A DNA stretch of 64,000 nt from Streptomyces sp. P3 (GTDB taxonomy: Bacteria; Actinomycetota; Actinomycetes; Streptomycetales; Streptomycetaceae). The notes under the pieces were generated by a model. That model searched no databases and was not told where the DNA came from. It saw nothing but the letters and a program-made list of their open reading frames with translations. Positions 1 through 9,397 of this stretch are shown in pieces. The translations under genes and the position numbers were made by a program. Location of the stretch: assembly GCA_016893485.2 (NCBI GenBank), contig JAFEKX020000001.1, positions 5,845,501 through 5,909,500 of the forward strand. Reading direction: 5' to 3'. Position 1 is the stretch's first letter. Every line of letters begins with the position of its first letter.

Positions 1-424
1 ATCTTGGTCCACTTCCCGGCCATCATCTCGACGACCGCGTCGGTGTCCGCCTTGGACTCCCCGTCGCTCTGCGCCCGCAGGAACGCCTCGTCGTACTTCA
101 TGTAGATGGTGTCGCCGGTCTTGATCAGTTCGGCCTTGCCCTTGCCGCCCATGCCCATCGTGCCGGCACACTCGCCCTTCTTGTTCAGGGCCATGTCGAT
201 CACGATCGTGCCGCCGCTCTCGTCGTCGGGCACATCGCCCTTCATCCGCAGCGACGAGGCGCCGGTGGTGGCGGTTATGGACCGGTCGGCGATCTGACCA
301 CCGGTCAGCCCGGCGAACGGTCCCTTCGGCTTGCTGTCCGCCTTGTCCTCCCCGGGCAGACACCCGAGAGTCCCGCGGCGGCCACGGTGGTGAGACAGAG
401 AGCGGCAAGTGCGGTACGACGCAT
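1..424 (-). CDS. secreted lipoprotein, 3' end outside window
   Basis: Seen: the minus-strand frame starts with ATG at 424 and opens with MRRT, a hydrophobic stretch and an LSGC lipobox. This is a lipoprotein signal peptide cleaved before Cys. The mature part is hydrophilic, with IADRSITATTGASSLRMKGD followed by a segment about an imported or bound marker (MALNKKGECAGTMGMGG, DTIYMKYDEAFL). That pattern resembles the LolA/LppX-like lipoproteins of actinobacteria. The reading frame breaks near 362-366, where a C run (G run on the coding strand) has lost one base, just after the lipobox Cys. The gene runs off the left edge, so length and the C-terminal fold cannot be judged. No function is assigned beyond a surface lipoprotein. 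Confidence 0.75.
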
Positions 425-680
425 GGCAGTTCCTTGGGTGACGAGGTGTGAGGTGAGAGACGTGAAGTGAGAGAAGTGAGGTGCGAAGTCGTGGTCGCGA
501 GGTGTTCGTCCGTCGGGCAGGCGAACGGAGCGCCGGTCCTGCCGACATGGCGGTCGCGCGGTGGGTGTGAGAAGGGGGCGGCGATGGCCCGGTGAGGGAG
601 CGGTGGCGATGGCCGCGCTGAGAGAGCGGCGAGTCTGCCGGGCCGGGCCGGGCCGGGGCGAGTCGGGGGCGGCTCGAAGG

Positions 681-1372
681 TCAGGCCGTCTTCGTCCAGT
701 CCTCGCAGCCGGCCGTCGTGAAGTAGGCGTCCTGGGTGCTGATCGTGACGACGGCCGTGCCGGTCACGTTGGCGTTCGCGAGGATCGAGTTCGGCCCGTG
801 CTCGGCGTCCTTCGTGCGCTCCCAGTGGCAGCCGTCGTCCGTGTTGCCCGTGGACGTGTAGGTGCCGGGGGCGATGTCGACACCGACCCGGAACATGCCG
901 CCGTCGCCGGCCATCCGCGTCGCGGGGGAACCCTGCGCCTTCGCGTCGACGACCTCCCAGTCCTTGCAGCCGCTGGACTCGAAGACCTTGTCGGTGGCCT
1001 TGACGGTGACGTAACCCGTGCCGCGCACATGGTCGTTGGCGAGCAGCGAGTCCGTGTCGCCCGAAGCGTCCTTGGCCCGCTCCCAGTGGCACAGGCCGTC
1101 GGTGTTGCCGCGGGAGCGGTACGTACCGGGCTCGATGTCCCTGCCGACCCGGAAGTCGCCGTCCCCGTCGAGCGGGACCTTCTTCTTCGTGACGGCCTGG
1201 GATGCGCCGGGGTCCTTCGTGCCGGTGGTGTCGTGCTGGGCGGACGCCGAAGAACCCTCGGTGCCGCGTCCCGAACTGCCGCCCCGGGGTGGGTGTTGGC
1301 GTTCGCCGACACGACCCCGATGACGACGACCCCCATGACGGCGCTCAGCGTGAGCCTGCCTGCCATCCCCAT
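681..1372 (-). CDS. membrane-anchored or secreted protein with two copies of a CHWER domain
   Basis: Seen: the start at 1372 (MGMAGRLTLSAVMG) has a GGGGAGGGGG ribosome site about 7 bases upstream. An upstream in-frame ATG at 1435 lacks one. A hydrophobic N-terminal segment is followed by a low-complexity linker. Then come two tandem copies of a roughly 70-residue domain. Each has F-R-V-G-x-D-I-x-PGTY, then G-N-T-D-x-x-CHWER, a Leu/Ile-LAN segment, and a closing C-x-DW. The paired cysteines of each copy suggest one disulfide per domain outside the cell. One base is missing in the C/G run near 1282-1290, so the anchor and the repeats lie in different frames. The family is not one I can name; a cell-surface role is inferred. 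Confidence 0.7.
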
Positions 1373-1619
1373 GGTTGTCCCCCTCCCCGATGCGGTGACC
1401 GCCTCCCTCCGACGGTCGTTTGTTCGCTGGGTCAATCAGAGCAGAAGCTGTGAACCGAGTCAACACGATTCACGGAAGGGGGTGTGTACACGGCTGTGAA
1501 GGGGTAGATCTTGTTCGCGTCGGTATGCTCGGCGTCACGGACGAACGGCAGGCGCGATCGGGCGCGATCGGCGGGAAGGTCAGCACGATGAGGTCGGTGC
1601 GGCGAGGGGAGTGGGGCTA
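1373..1619. other. divergent intergenic region
   Basis: This region lies between the CHWER protein (leftward) and the methylase-like gene (rightward). It holds both ribosome sites and presumably both promoters. The stretch 1449-1495 contains GTGAAC, GTCAACAC, ATTCACGG and TGTGTACAC segments that could form imperfect inverted elements. I could not settle on a -35/-10 pair. Confidence 0.35.
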
Positions 1620-3965
1620 GTGCAGGACAACGCGACAGAGGTGACCGCCGCCGGTATCGCACGGCTGGCCGGTGTCGGCCGTGCCGCCGTCAGCAACTGG
1701 CGCCGCCGTCACGCCGACTTCCCCAAACCGGTCGGCGGCACCGAGACCAGCCCCTCCTTCGCCCTCGCGGACATCGAGTCCTGGCTGCGTGAACAGGGGA
1801 AACTCGCCGAAGTCCCGCTGCGCGAACGGGTCTGGCAGCAGCTCGTCGGCCACCCCGAAGGCCCGGTCACCGCACTGGTGTACGCCGGCTGCGCCCTCCT
1901 GCTCATCCAGGAACGGCCCACCGTCTGGCTGGACGCGAGCGCCGGTTCCGACGAGCGGATGGCCGCGATGCTGCCGGGTGCGCTGGAGGGGGTGATCGTG
2001 CCGCGCTTCGGTGCGGTGCGTGGGCGTGGGCGCGGTGTTCACAGGGGGCGGGAGGTCGACGCGGCTGCGGCTGTGAACTCACCGGGTTCGGCGTCCGGCT
2101 CGGTGAACACTCCGGCGGTGGCGTCGGCAGCGGCGGCCATGTCAGGTGGCTTGGCCGTGAACTCGGCGAGTGCCGTGAACGCTGTGAACACCGCGAACAC
2201 ACAGACCACCCCGACCACCCTGCTCACCCCGAGTGCCCCGAACGCCGTGAACCCCCGGCCGGCCCGACAACACCCCCGACCCCTGTGAACACGGCCCCCG
2301 CTGTGAACACGCCCCCGGCCGCGAACAACACCCCCGCCGTCCCCACCCCCACCGGCCCCCAACTCCTCCCCACGGCCCCCTCCTCCGCGGCGTCGCCGAC
2401 CTTGCCGCCGAGCTGGGCACGCGGGAGACGTTCGAGTTCCTGCTCGGTCGGCATCTCGACGCGAACCCGCGGCAGTACACGCTCACGCCACCCGAACTCG
2501 CCTGTCTCATGGCCGAGTTGGCGGGCCCGGCCGGTACCGTGCTCGACCCGGCCTGTGGCACCGGCACCCTGTTGGGCGCCGTCACCCCCGCCCCGAGCAG
2601 CAGCTGTACGCCCAGGACAACGCCCCCGACCTCGCCGCGCTCACCGCGCTCCGGCTCGCCCTGCACGCGCAGGTCACCGTGCGCGCCACGGCGGGGGACA
2701 CGCTGCGCGCCGACGCGTACCCGGAGCTGCGGGCCGACGTCGTCCTGTGCCATCCGCCGTTCAACGAGCGGAACTGGGGGCACGACGAACTCGCCTACGA
2801 CCCCCGCTGGGAGTACGGCTTCCCGGCCCGCAACGAGTCCGAACTCGCTTGGGTGCAGCACGCGTTGGCCCGGTTGGCGGACGCCGGTACCGCCGTGCTG
2901 CTGATGCCGCCGGCCGCGGCGTCCCGGCGTTCCGGTCGCCGGATTCGCGCCGACCTGTTGCGGCGCGGGGCGCTGAAGGCGGTCGTAGCGCTGCCGATCG
3001 GGGCCGCGCCGCCGTACAACATTCCGCTGCACCTGTGGGTGCTGCGGCGGCCGGAGCGGGGGTCGGGCAGCCGGAGGTGTTGTTGGTGGACACCGGGCGG
3101 TTCGCCACCGAGGGGCGGGGCGGGCCGGACTGGCAGGCGGTGCGGGGCGCGGTGCTGGACGCCTGGCGGGTGTTCGACCGGGTGGGGCGGCTGGACGACG
3201 AGCCGGGGCTGGCGCGTTCCGTGCCGGTCATCGAACTCCTCGACGACGACGTCGACCTGGCTCCGGCCCGGCACCTCCCGCCCGCCACCGCGGCCGACGG
3301 CGCCGACGAGCTGACGGCCGTGCGGGAGCGGCTCGGCGAGACGCTCCGGCTGACCGCCGACCTCACCCCGCCGCCCGTCGAGCACACCACCGACCCCGAC
3401 CGGCCCACGCGCTGGCCGCTCACCACGATCGGTGAACTCGCGCGCGGGGGCGCCCTGGTGATGCGTACCGGCGGAAACGGTGGCCACGCGCGTGTGCCCG
3501 TTCTCACCGACCACGACGTCCTCGCCGGAACCGCCCCTTCCGGCCTCCTCCCCGAGAGCGACGAAGAAGCAGTCCTTACGGAGGCGGGCGATGTCGTCGT
3601 CCCGGTGCTCGGCGGCGGTTCCATGGCGCGCGTGATCGACGACACGACCGTCGGCGCCGTTCTGGGACGCAGCCTAGTGCTGCTGCGGCCCGATCCGGCG
3701 GCGCTGGACCCGTGGTTCCTCGCCGGGTTCCTGCGCGGCACCGCCAACAACCGCCAGGCCAGCAGCTACGCCTCCACAGCGACCCGTCTCGACGTCCGCA
3801 GGCTCCAGCTGCCGCGCCTCCCCTGGACGAACAGCGGCGCTACGGTGCCCGGTTCCGCGCCCTGGAGGACTTCGAGCGGGCGCTGCGCCAGGCGGCCGGC
3901 TCGGCGAGCAACTCGTCCGCGGGATGTACGACGGCCTGACGGACGGCACGGTCATGCCTGAGTAG
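1620..3965 (+). CDS. HTH + N6-adenine methylase-like + HsdS-like fusion protein
   Basis: Seen: GTG 1620 is preceded by GAGGGGAG at suitable spacing; GTG 1611 is the alternative. Order of parts: an N-terminal AlpA/Lrp-like helix-turn-helix (AAGIARLAGVGRAAVSNWRR); a helical segment; a 100-residue linker rich in Val-Asn; a Rossmann methyltransferase core with motif I DPACGTGTLL and a motif IV-like CHPPFNERNW; then a C-terminal part resembling a type I specificity domain (GDVVVPVLGG, FLAGFLRG, TRLDVRRLQLPRLP). The usual motif IV (N/D)PP(F/Y) reads HPPF here, so methylation activity is uncertain. Frame breaks lie near 2280, 2370, 2592, 3066, 3821 and 3898, nearly all single losses in C/G runs. No restriction gene is adjacent, so this is an orphan. 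A role in DNA modification or regulation is inferred. Confidence 0.7.
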
Positions 3966-4023
3966 GAGTTCGTACGCGCCTCAGTAGAAGTGTGTACAGG
4001 TCTGAGTAGGAGTGCGCACCCGC
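3958..4023. repeat. three tandem 22-bp repeats
   Basis: Three consecutive 22-bp units start at 3958, 3980 and 4002. Each begins CTGAGTAG or CTCAGTAG, followed by (G/A)AGT and ending in a (C/T)G(T/C)AC-containing segment. The first copy contains the stop codon of the methylase-like gene. Spacing of exactly two helical turns suggests a multi-site protein binding region for the membrane-protein/kinase operon downstream. Confidence 0.6.
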
Positions 4024-4211
4024 CGGCACCTGCGGCGGAGTACGGGAGCGATCACTGTGTGATCGGCACGACAACGGTTCGGTACAACCCGGGACCGCTT
4101 GTCGGTGTCGGCCTATACGCTCGAAGCGACAATCGGACGACCGGTGTTGCCCGTATCCCGGAGCACACCGGCCGCGAACCCGTACGCCCTCCGAAGGCAC
4201 CAGGAGCAGCC

Positions 4212-4840
4212 ATGCAAGGCCACGGCTACCCGCAGCCGGCGAAGCCGCCGCCCACCGGGGCGCTGGTCGTCGTGCGTGTGCTGCTCGTGGGGGTCTCGGT
4301 GTTCTCCATCGGGTTCCTGGCCTGGACGATGCTCCTGAGGCTGGCCATCGTGACCCGCAAGTCCCTGGACTGGGGCCTGCTCGTGGCCGCGCTCGCGGCG
4401 GACGTGCTCAGCATCGTGCTGCTCGGCTCCGAGCCCGGCGACGACGTCCACACCGGGGGCGGCTATCTGGGCCTCGCCCTGCTCCTGGGCACTCTGGTGG
4501 CGTCGATCGTGTACTACCTGGCGGCGGACATACGCCACTTCCAGCAGCTCAGGCAGGGCGGCTACGACGGGCGTCCCCGTCGGCGGCGTACGGCTATCCG
4601 CAGCCCCCGTCGCCGTACATGGGGACGACGGTTCCGCAGCACACCCCGCCGCCGATGCCCCACATGCCCGTGCCGCAGCCGCACACCCCGCCCCCGATGC
4701 CGCACACGCCCGTGCCGCAGCCCCCGATGTCCACCCCGCCACCGGGACAGCGCCCCACGCCCGCCCGGATCGACCAGGTGCGGGCCGAACTCGACGAGCT
4801 GAGTGACTACCTCCGCAAGCACGACGAGGGCGGCAGGTGA
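4212..4840 (+). CDS. integral membrane protein with Pro-rich cytosolic tail
   Basis: Seen: ATG 4212 follows an AGGAG site. Three or four hydrophobic segments lie in residues about 17-110 (ALVVVRVLLVGVSVFSIGFL and later segments). A tail follows, rich in Pro/Met/His, with two copies of PPPMPHxPVPQP. The tail ends in a short coiled coil (RIDQVRAELDELSDYLRKHD). One C is missing near 4577, where the tail begins. The stop overlaps the start of the kinase gene, so the two are translationally coupled. The protein could be a partner or substrate of that kinase. No named family is recognised. Confidence 0.65.
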
Positions 4841-6368
4841 CCGTGACGGCAGGGCGGGTCGTCGCCGACCGGTACGAACTGTCCACGCTCATAGGGCAGG
4901 GCGGCATGGGCCAGGTCTGGACGGCCTACGACCGGCGGCTGGACCGGCGCGTGGCGGTGAAGCTGCTGCGCCCCGACAAGGTGGCGGGCCAGGAGGCCGA
5001 CGAGCTGCGCCGCCGCTTCGTGCGGGAGTGCCGGGTGACCGCCCAGGTCGACCACCCCGGCCTGGTCACGGTGCACGACGCGGGCAGCGAGGGCGAGGAG
5101 CTGTTCCTCGTCATGCAGTACATCGACGGCGCCGACCTCTCCGACCACCTCGCCGAGCAGGACCCGTACCCCTGGCAGTGGGCGGTCGCGGTCGCGGCCC
5201 AGCTGTGCGCCGTCCTGAGCGCCGTGCACGCCGTGCCGATCGTCCACCGCGACCTCAAGCCGCGCAACGTGATGGTGAAGCAGGACGGCACGGTCACCGT
5301 CCTCGACCTGGGCGTCGCCTCCGTCATGGACGCCGACACCACCCGCCTGACGCACACCGGCACCCCCATCGGATCGCCCGCCTACATGGCGCCCGAGCAG
5401 GCGATGGGCGGTGCGGTCGGCCCGTACACCGACCTGTACGCGCTCGGCGTGGTGCTGCACGAACTCCTCAGCGGGGACGTGCCGTTCGCGGGTTCCACGG
5501 CGCTCGGCGTCCTGCACCGCCACCTGTACGAACCGCCGGTCCCGGTCCGCCGTGTCCGCCCCGAGGTCCCCGAGCCGCTCGAAGCGCGCTCGTCCTGCGC
5601 CTGCTCGCCAAGGACCCGCAGCACCGGCCCGCCTCCGCGCAGGAGGTCTACGAGGACCTCGCACTGCTGCTGCCCGCGCGCGGGATGCCCACCGGGGCGC
5701 CGCTCGACCCCACCCGCCCGTTCCTGCGCCCGCACGCCCCCTGGCCGGACCGCGCCCGCACCCCCGCGCCGCAGCCTGCCCCACTGGCCCCGCCCGCCGC
5801 CGAGAAGCGCGATGTCGCCGCCGCCGTCGACGAGGTCAAGCGGCTGCTCGGGGAGGGCCGGATCACCCAGGCCGTCGACATCCTGGGCGCGATCCTGCCC
5901 ACGGCCGCCGAGCAGCACGGCGCGCACTCCCCGGTCGTCCGCACCCTGCGCAAGCAGTACGCGGCGACGCTCATGGACGACGGCCAGTACCGGCGCGCGC
6001 TGCCCGAACTGCGCCGCCTCGCCGACGAACGCGCCGCCGAGGCGGGCCCGTCCGACCCGCAGTCCCTGCGCTACCGCTACGAGGCCGCCCAGTGCCTGGA
6101 GTCGCTCGGCGACCCCGCGGCGGCCCTCACGGAGTACCGCGCGCTGCTGCCGTACTACGAGAACCAGTACGTCGCCGGCGACCCCGAACTCGCCCACGAG
6201 GTCCGCCGCCGCGTGGGCCACCTGCTGCTCGCCCTCGGCGACCGCGGCGCGGCCCACGAGACGCTCGCCCGCCTCCTGGTCGACGTCGAACGCAGGCAGG
6301 GCCCCGGGCACCCGCTCGCCGCGGACATCCGGCGGACGCTGCAGTGGCTGGGGCAGGTGCGGGGCTAG
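4837..6368 (+). CDS. soluble Ser/Thr protein kinase with TPR-like C-terminus
   Basis: Seen: GTG 4837 overlaps the upstream stop. The kinase domain spans residues about 10-265. It has the Gly loop GQGGMGQVW, the VAIK-type VAVKLL lysine, HRDLKPRN in the catalytic loop, VLDLG in place of DFG, and the P+1 segment GTPIGSPAYMAPEQ. This is a PknB-type (Hanks) kinase. After a Pro-rich linker, helical repeats (EVKRLLGEGRITQAVDILG, YRRALPELRRLADE, LTEYRALLPYYE) resemble tetratricopeptide repeats. There is no transmembrane segment and no PASTA domain, so it should be cytosolic or recruited by the membrane protein encoded just before it. One base is missing near 5589, between the kinase C-lobe and its end. 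Confidence 0.85.
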
Positions 6369-6449
6369 CGCGCACGGGGGCTAGATTTGGCCAGCACGCG
6401 CGCGTAGCGGGCGATTTCGAGCACGTACACACCAGGGGTGGGGTTTTCC

Positions 6450-7274
6450 ATGTCCAACCATCGGCAGTCCAGGAAGCGCAGATACATCACCTGGGGCGTC
6501 GCCGGTGCCGCCGTCGTCGCCGGAGGCGGTATCGCCGCCCAGACCTCGATGGCCGCCACCAGCTGGCCCGCCCAGAAGACCTACACCGGCCGCGCCTTCG
6601 ACACCTGCGCCGCCCCCTCCCTCGCCGCGATGAAGGCCTGGCACGGCGGCCTCTACGGCGCCGCCGCCGTCTACATCGGCGGCAAGAACCGCGGCTGCAG
6701 CCAGCCCAACCTGACCGCCTCCTGGGTCAAGTCCCTCAGCACGGTCGGCTGGAAGTTCATCCCGCTCTACGTCGGCTCGCAGCCGTCCTGCGGCTCGGGT
6801 GGCTCGGTGAAGATCAGCGCTTCTACGGCCGCGGCCGTCGGCAAGTCCGAAGCGGACGACGCGGTCGCCAAGTCCGCCGCGCTCGGCTTCAAGGCCGGCA
6901 GCCCGGTCTACCTGGACATGGAGTCGTACGACACGACGAACACGTCCTGCAACAACGCCGTGCTGACGTACGTGCGCGCCTTCGACAAGGAGCTGCACGC
7001 CAAGATCTACCGCTCCGGCTACTACGGCTTCAGCAGCTCCAGCGCCAAGGCGATCGCGACCGCGACCAACAAGACGGACCTGCCGGGCAACCTCTGGTAC
7101 GCGCTGTGGGACAAGACGAACACCACCACCTCGGACTGGCCGTGGGGCTCCACCCAGTTCACCAACCACAGCCGCGCGCACCAGTACATGGTCAACAGCA
7201 AGGAGACGCGCGGCGGTTACACGATCACCGTGGACCGCGACGCCTGGGACGCCCCGGTCGCCATCACCGGCTGA
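6450..7274 (+). CDS. secreted DUF1906 glycoside-hydrolase-like protein
   Basis: Seen: an intact frame of 274 residues starts at ATG 6450, with a purine-rich AGGGGTGGGG site; an in-frame GTG at 6438 is the alternative. The signal sequence has a basic KRRY n-region then VAGAAVVAGGGIAA, possibly Tat-dependent. The mature protein starts FDTCAAPSLAAMKAWHG and continues VYIGGKNRGCSQPNLT, FIPLYVGSQ, and VYLDMESYD, ending near VDRDAWDAP. These are the conserved blocks of the Rv2525c-like DUF1906 family, a TIM barrel related to lysozyme-like glycoside hydrolases. The Asp/Glu of LDMESY sits at the presumed active site. A cell-wall role is likely; the substrate is unknown. It is one of the few undamaged genes here. 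Confidence 0.85.
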   Translation: MSNHRQSRKRRYITWGVAGAAVVAGGGIAAQTSMAATSWPAQKTYTGRAFDTCAAPSLAAMKAWHGGLYGAAAVYIGGKNRGCSQPNLTASWVKSLSTVGWKFIPLYVGSQPSCGSGGSVKISASTAAAVGKSEADDAVAKSAALGFKAGSPVYLDMESYDTTNTSCNNAVLTYVRAFDKELHAKIYRSGYYGFSSSSAKAIATATNKTDLPGNLWYALWDKTNTTTSDWPWGSTQFTNHSRAHQYMVNSKETRGGYTITVDRDAWDAPVAITG

Positions 7275-7428
7275 CCGCGGGGAGCCCGTGGAGCCCACGC
7301 GTGCGTGCCGGTGCCCGAAGTCCTGGTGAATCGTTGGTCGAATGGGTTGGCCACAGCCGACCCACTGCCTAACATCGATCACCGCAAGACTTTGTGCACC
7401 GTCGCACAATCTCCAACGGGAGGTTCCC

Positions 7429-8076
7429 TTGCACCGCCGCCGTCGCACCGCGCTCGTCCTCACCGCCGTGATCGCCGCCGCGGCCCCCGCTCTGACCGCC
7501 TGCGGAAACGATGCGCATCCAGGCGCCGCGGCCGTCGTGGGCGGCCAGCGCATCACCGTCGCGCAGCTGCAGAGCCGGGTCAACGAGGTGCGCACGGCCC
7601 AGCGGGCGGCCGTCCAGAACCAGGCGCAGTACGAGCGGGCCGTCGCCACCACCGGCGGCCTCACTTCGCGAGACGCTCTACGGCATGGTCTTCGACCAGG
7701 TCGTCCACCGTGCCGCGCAGGACGCCGGGGTCACCGTCACCCGCAAGGACATCCAGGACATGCGGACCGGCCTCGCCCAGCAGGCGGGCGGCTCCAAGGC
7801 CCTGGAGGCGACCTGGCTCGCCCAGTACGGCGTCCCCCGCAGCGCCTCGACGAGAACCTCCGCCTCCAGGTGGAGGGCCGCAAGCTCGCCGCGAAACTCG
7901 GCACCGACACCACCCAGCCCGCCTTCTGGAAGGCCCTCTCCACGGCCTCCAAGGAACTCCACGTCGACCTCAACCCGCGCTACGGCACGTGGGACGTGGA
8001 GAAGAGCAGCCGGGTGGACGCGAAGACGCCGTGGGTACGCGAGGTCACGGCGAAGCAGACGCAGCAGTCGGCGTAA
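7429..8076 (+). CDS. SurA N-terminal domain lipoprotein
   Basis: Seen: TTG 7429 follows GGGAGG by five bases. The signal peptide is basic (HRRRRT), then hydrophobic, ending in a lipobox LTAC. The mature region AAVVGGQRITVAQLQSRV is the start of the SurA/PrsA-type chaperone domain. It continues with an ETLYGMVFDQVVHRAA helix, VTVTRKDIQDM, and the closing LNPRYGTWD, typical of actinobacterial SurA_N lipoproteins. It should act outside the membrane on protein folding. No PPIase domain is present. Two frame changes occur, near 7667 (gain of one or loss of two) and 7852 (loss of one). The stop codon lies inside the first unit of a 9-bp tandem repeat. mazG follows after the DnaA box cluster. Confidence 0.8.
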   Translation: MHRRRRTALVLTAVIAAAAPALTACGNDAHPGAAAVVGGQRITVAQLQSRVNEVRTAQRAAVQNQAQYERAVATTGGLTSRDALRHGLRPGRPPCRAGRRGHRHPQGHPGHADRPRPAGGRLQGPGGDLARPVRRPPQRLDENLRLQVEGRKLAAKLGTDTTQPAFWKALSTASKELHVDLNPRYGTWDVEKSSRVDAKTPWVREVTAKQTQQSA

Positions 8077-8106
8077 CAGGCGTAACAGGCGTAACAGGCG
8101 CAACAG
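8070..8106. repeat. four tandem 9-bp units at a gene end
   Basis: The unit GGCGTAACA occurs three times from 8070 and a fourth time with one change (GGCGCAACA). The TAA of the first unit is the stop codon of the SurA-like gene. The array directly precedes the DnaA box cluster. Confidence 0.75.
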
Positions 8107-8142
8107 TACGGCGGCCCGGCGGGCCGGGGCTCGTGGGCCGAC

Positions 8143-8218
8143 TGTGGACAACACCGGGGGCCGGTGCGTGGCGGCCTGTGGACAACACCGGCGGCCCGTG
8201 CACGGGGCCTGTGGATAA
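8143..8218 (-). promoter_or_regulatory. cluster of three DnaA boxes
   Basis: Read on the minus strand, two perfect TTGTCCACA boxes (8143-8151 and 8177-8185) and one TTATCCACA box (8210-8218) stand in the same orientation. They are spaced 34 and 33 bp. TTGTCCACA is the preferred Streptomyces DnaA box, and TTATCCACA the strong E. coli form. The last box ends about 26 bp before the presumed -10 of mazG. The site could titrate DnaA or regulate mazG. Another exact match at 16093-16101, inside ppx, looks accidental. Confidence 0.75.
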
Positions 8219-8255
8219 CTCCGGGGCTGTCGGCGACGTGGGTTACGTTCGGTGG

Positions 8256-9259
8256 GTGAACGCAACCAGCCCCGCCTCCGACGGCACCCCGGTCCCCGCC
8301 CCCGGCCGCATCGTCCTGCTCACCACCAGCCACCGCGTCGCCCCCGGCCTGCTGTCCTGGCCCGCGTGGGAGGCGCTGCGCGACGCGGACCAGGTGCTAT
8401 GCGCGGACGGCGCGCACCCGCAGGTGCCGTATCTGCGCGAGGCCGGGATAACCGTCGTCGAGGCGTCCCCGACCGCCGAGGAACTGGTCGACGCCTGCGC
8501 GGGCGGCGCCACGGTGGTGGTCGTCGCCACGGGTGAGGGCGAGCCCACCCTCACCGACGGCCTGGCCCGCCTCGCCGGCTCCGGCCGCATCCAGATGCCG
8601 GACCTGGAACTGCTCCCCGCCTCCTACGACCTTCCCGGCGCCCGCCTCCTCGACCTCGTCCAGGTCATGGACCGCATCCGCCTCGAGTGCCCCTGGTCGT
8701 CGCAGCAGACGCACAAGGGCCTGGCGAAGTACGGCATCGAGGAGGCGTACGAACTCGTCGAGGCGATCGAGGAGGGCGACCGCGACGAACTGCGCGAGGA
8801 GCTCGGCGACGTCCTCCTCCAGGTCGTCTTCCACGCCCGCATCGCCGAGGAGGACCCCGAGACCCCCTTCTCCATCGACGACGTGGCCGCCGGCATCGTC
8901 ACCAAGCTGATCCACCGCCACCCGCATGTCTTCGGCGACGAGACGGCCTCAACTCCCGAGGAGGTGAAGGCCCATTGGCTCCGGACCAAGGCGGAGGAGA
9001 AGCAGCGCACCTCCATCACCGAGGGCATCCCCATGGGCCAGCCCGGCCTGGCCCTCGCCTCGAAGCTGGCATCACGCGTGCGTACGGCGGGACTTGAGGT
9101 GCCGTTGCCTGTGGGGACGACGGCATCGGCTATGAACTGCTGGCGCTGGCCGTACGGGCGGAGGCGGCCGGGGTCGATCCGGAGGCGGCGCTGCGGGCGG
9201 CGGGGCGGGCTTATCGGGATGCGATCAGAGGGGTGGAGGGGAGCGCGGGCGAGCGGTGA
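8256..9259 (+). CDS. mazG: nucleoside triphosphate pyrophosphohydrolase MazG
   Basis: Seen: GTG 8256 has no ribosome site. A -10 box TACGTT (8244-8249) sits exactly six bases upstream, which suggests a leaderless transcript. The N-terminal 110 residues (RIVLLTTSHRVAPGLLSWPAW) are the actinobacterial extension, a tetrapyrrole-methylase-like remnant. The MazG core follows: LLDLVQVMDRIRLECPW, QTHKGLAKYGIEEAYELVEAI with the metal-binding E-E-x-x-E, and ELREELGDVLLQVVFHA with E-x-x-D. A second half has HPHVFGD. The enzyme hydrolyses dNTPs/NTPs to monophosphates and pyrophosphate. One G is missing near 9118 in a G run; the true end GVEGSAGER then stops at 9259. The start lies next to the DnaA box cluster. 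Confidence 0.9.
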
Positions 9260-9397
9260 AGCGGCGGTGTGTGAAGTAGGCCGGGGAGGCTGGTCCGGTG
9301 CGGCGGCCAAGCTCTGGTACCGCAAAGCCGCTGACATGAGGCACCCCGTCGCCCTGGCCGTCGCGGAGCGTCCCGGCACCCCGGATACCGTCAAGGA

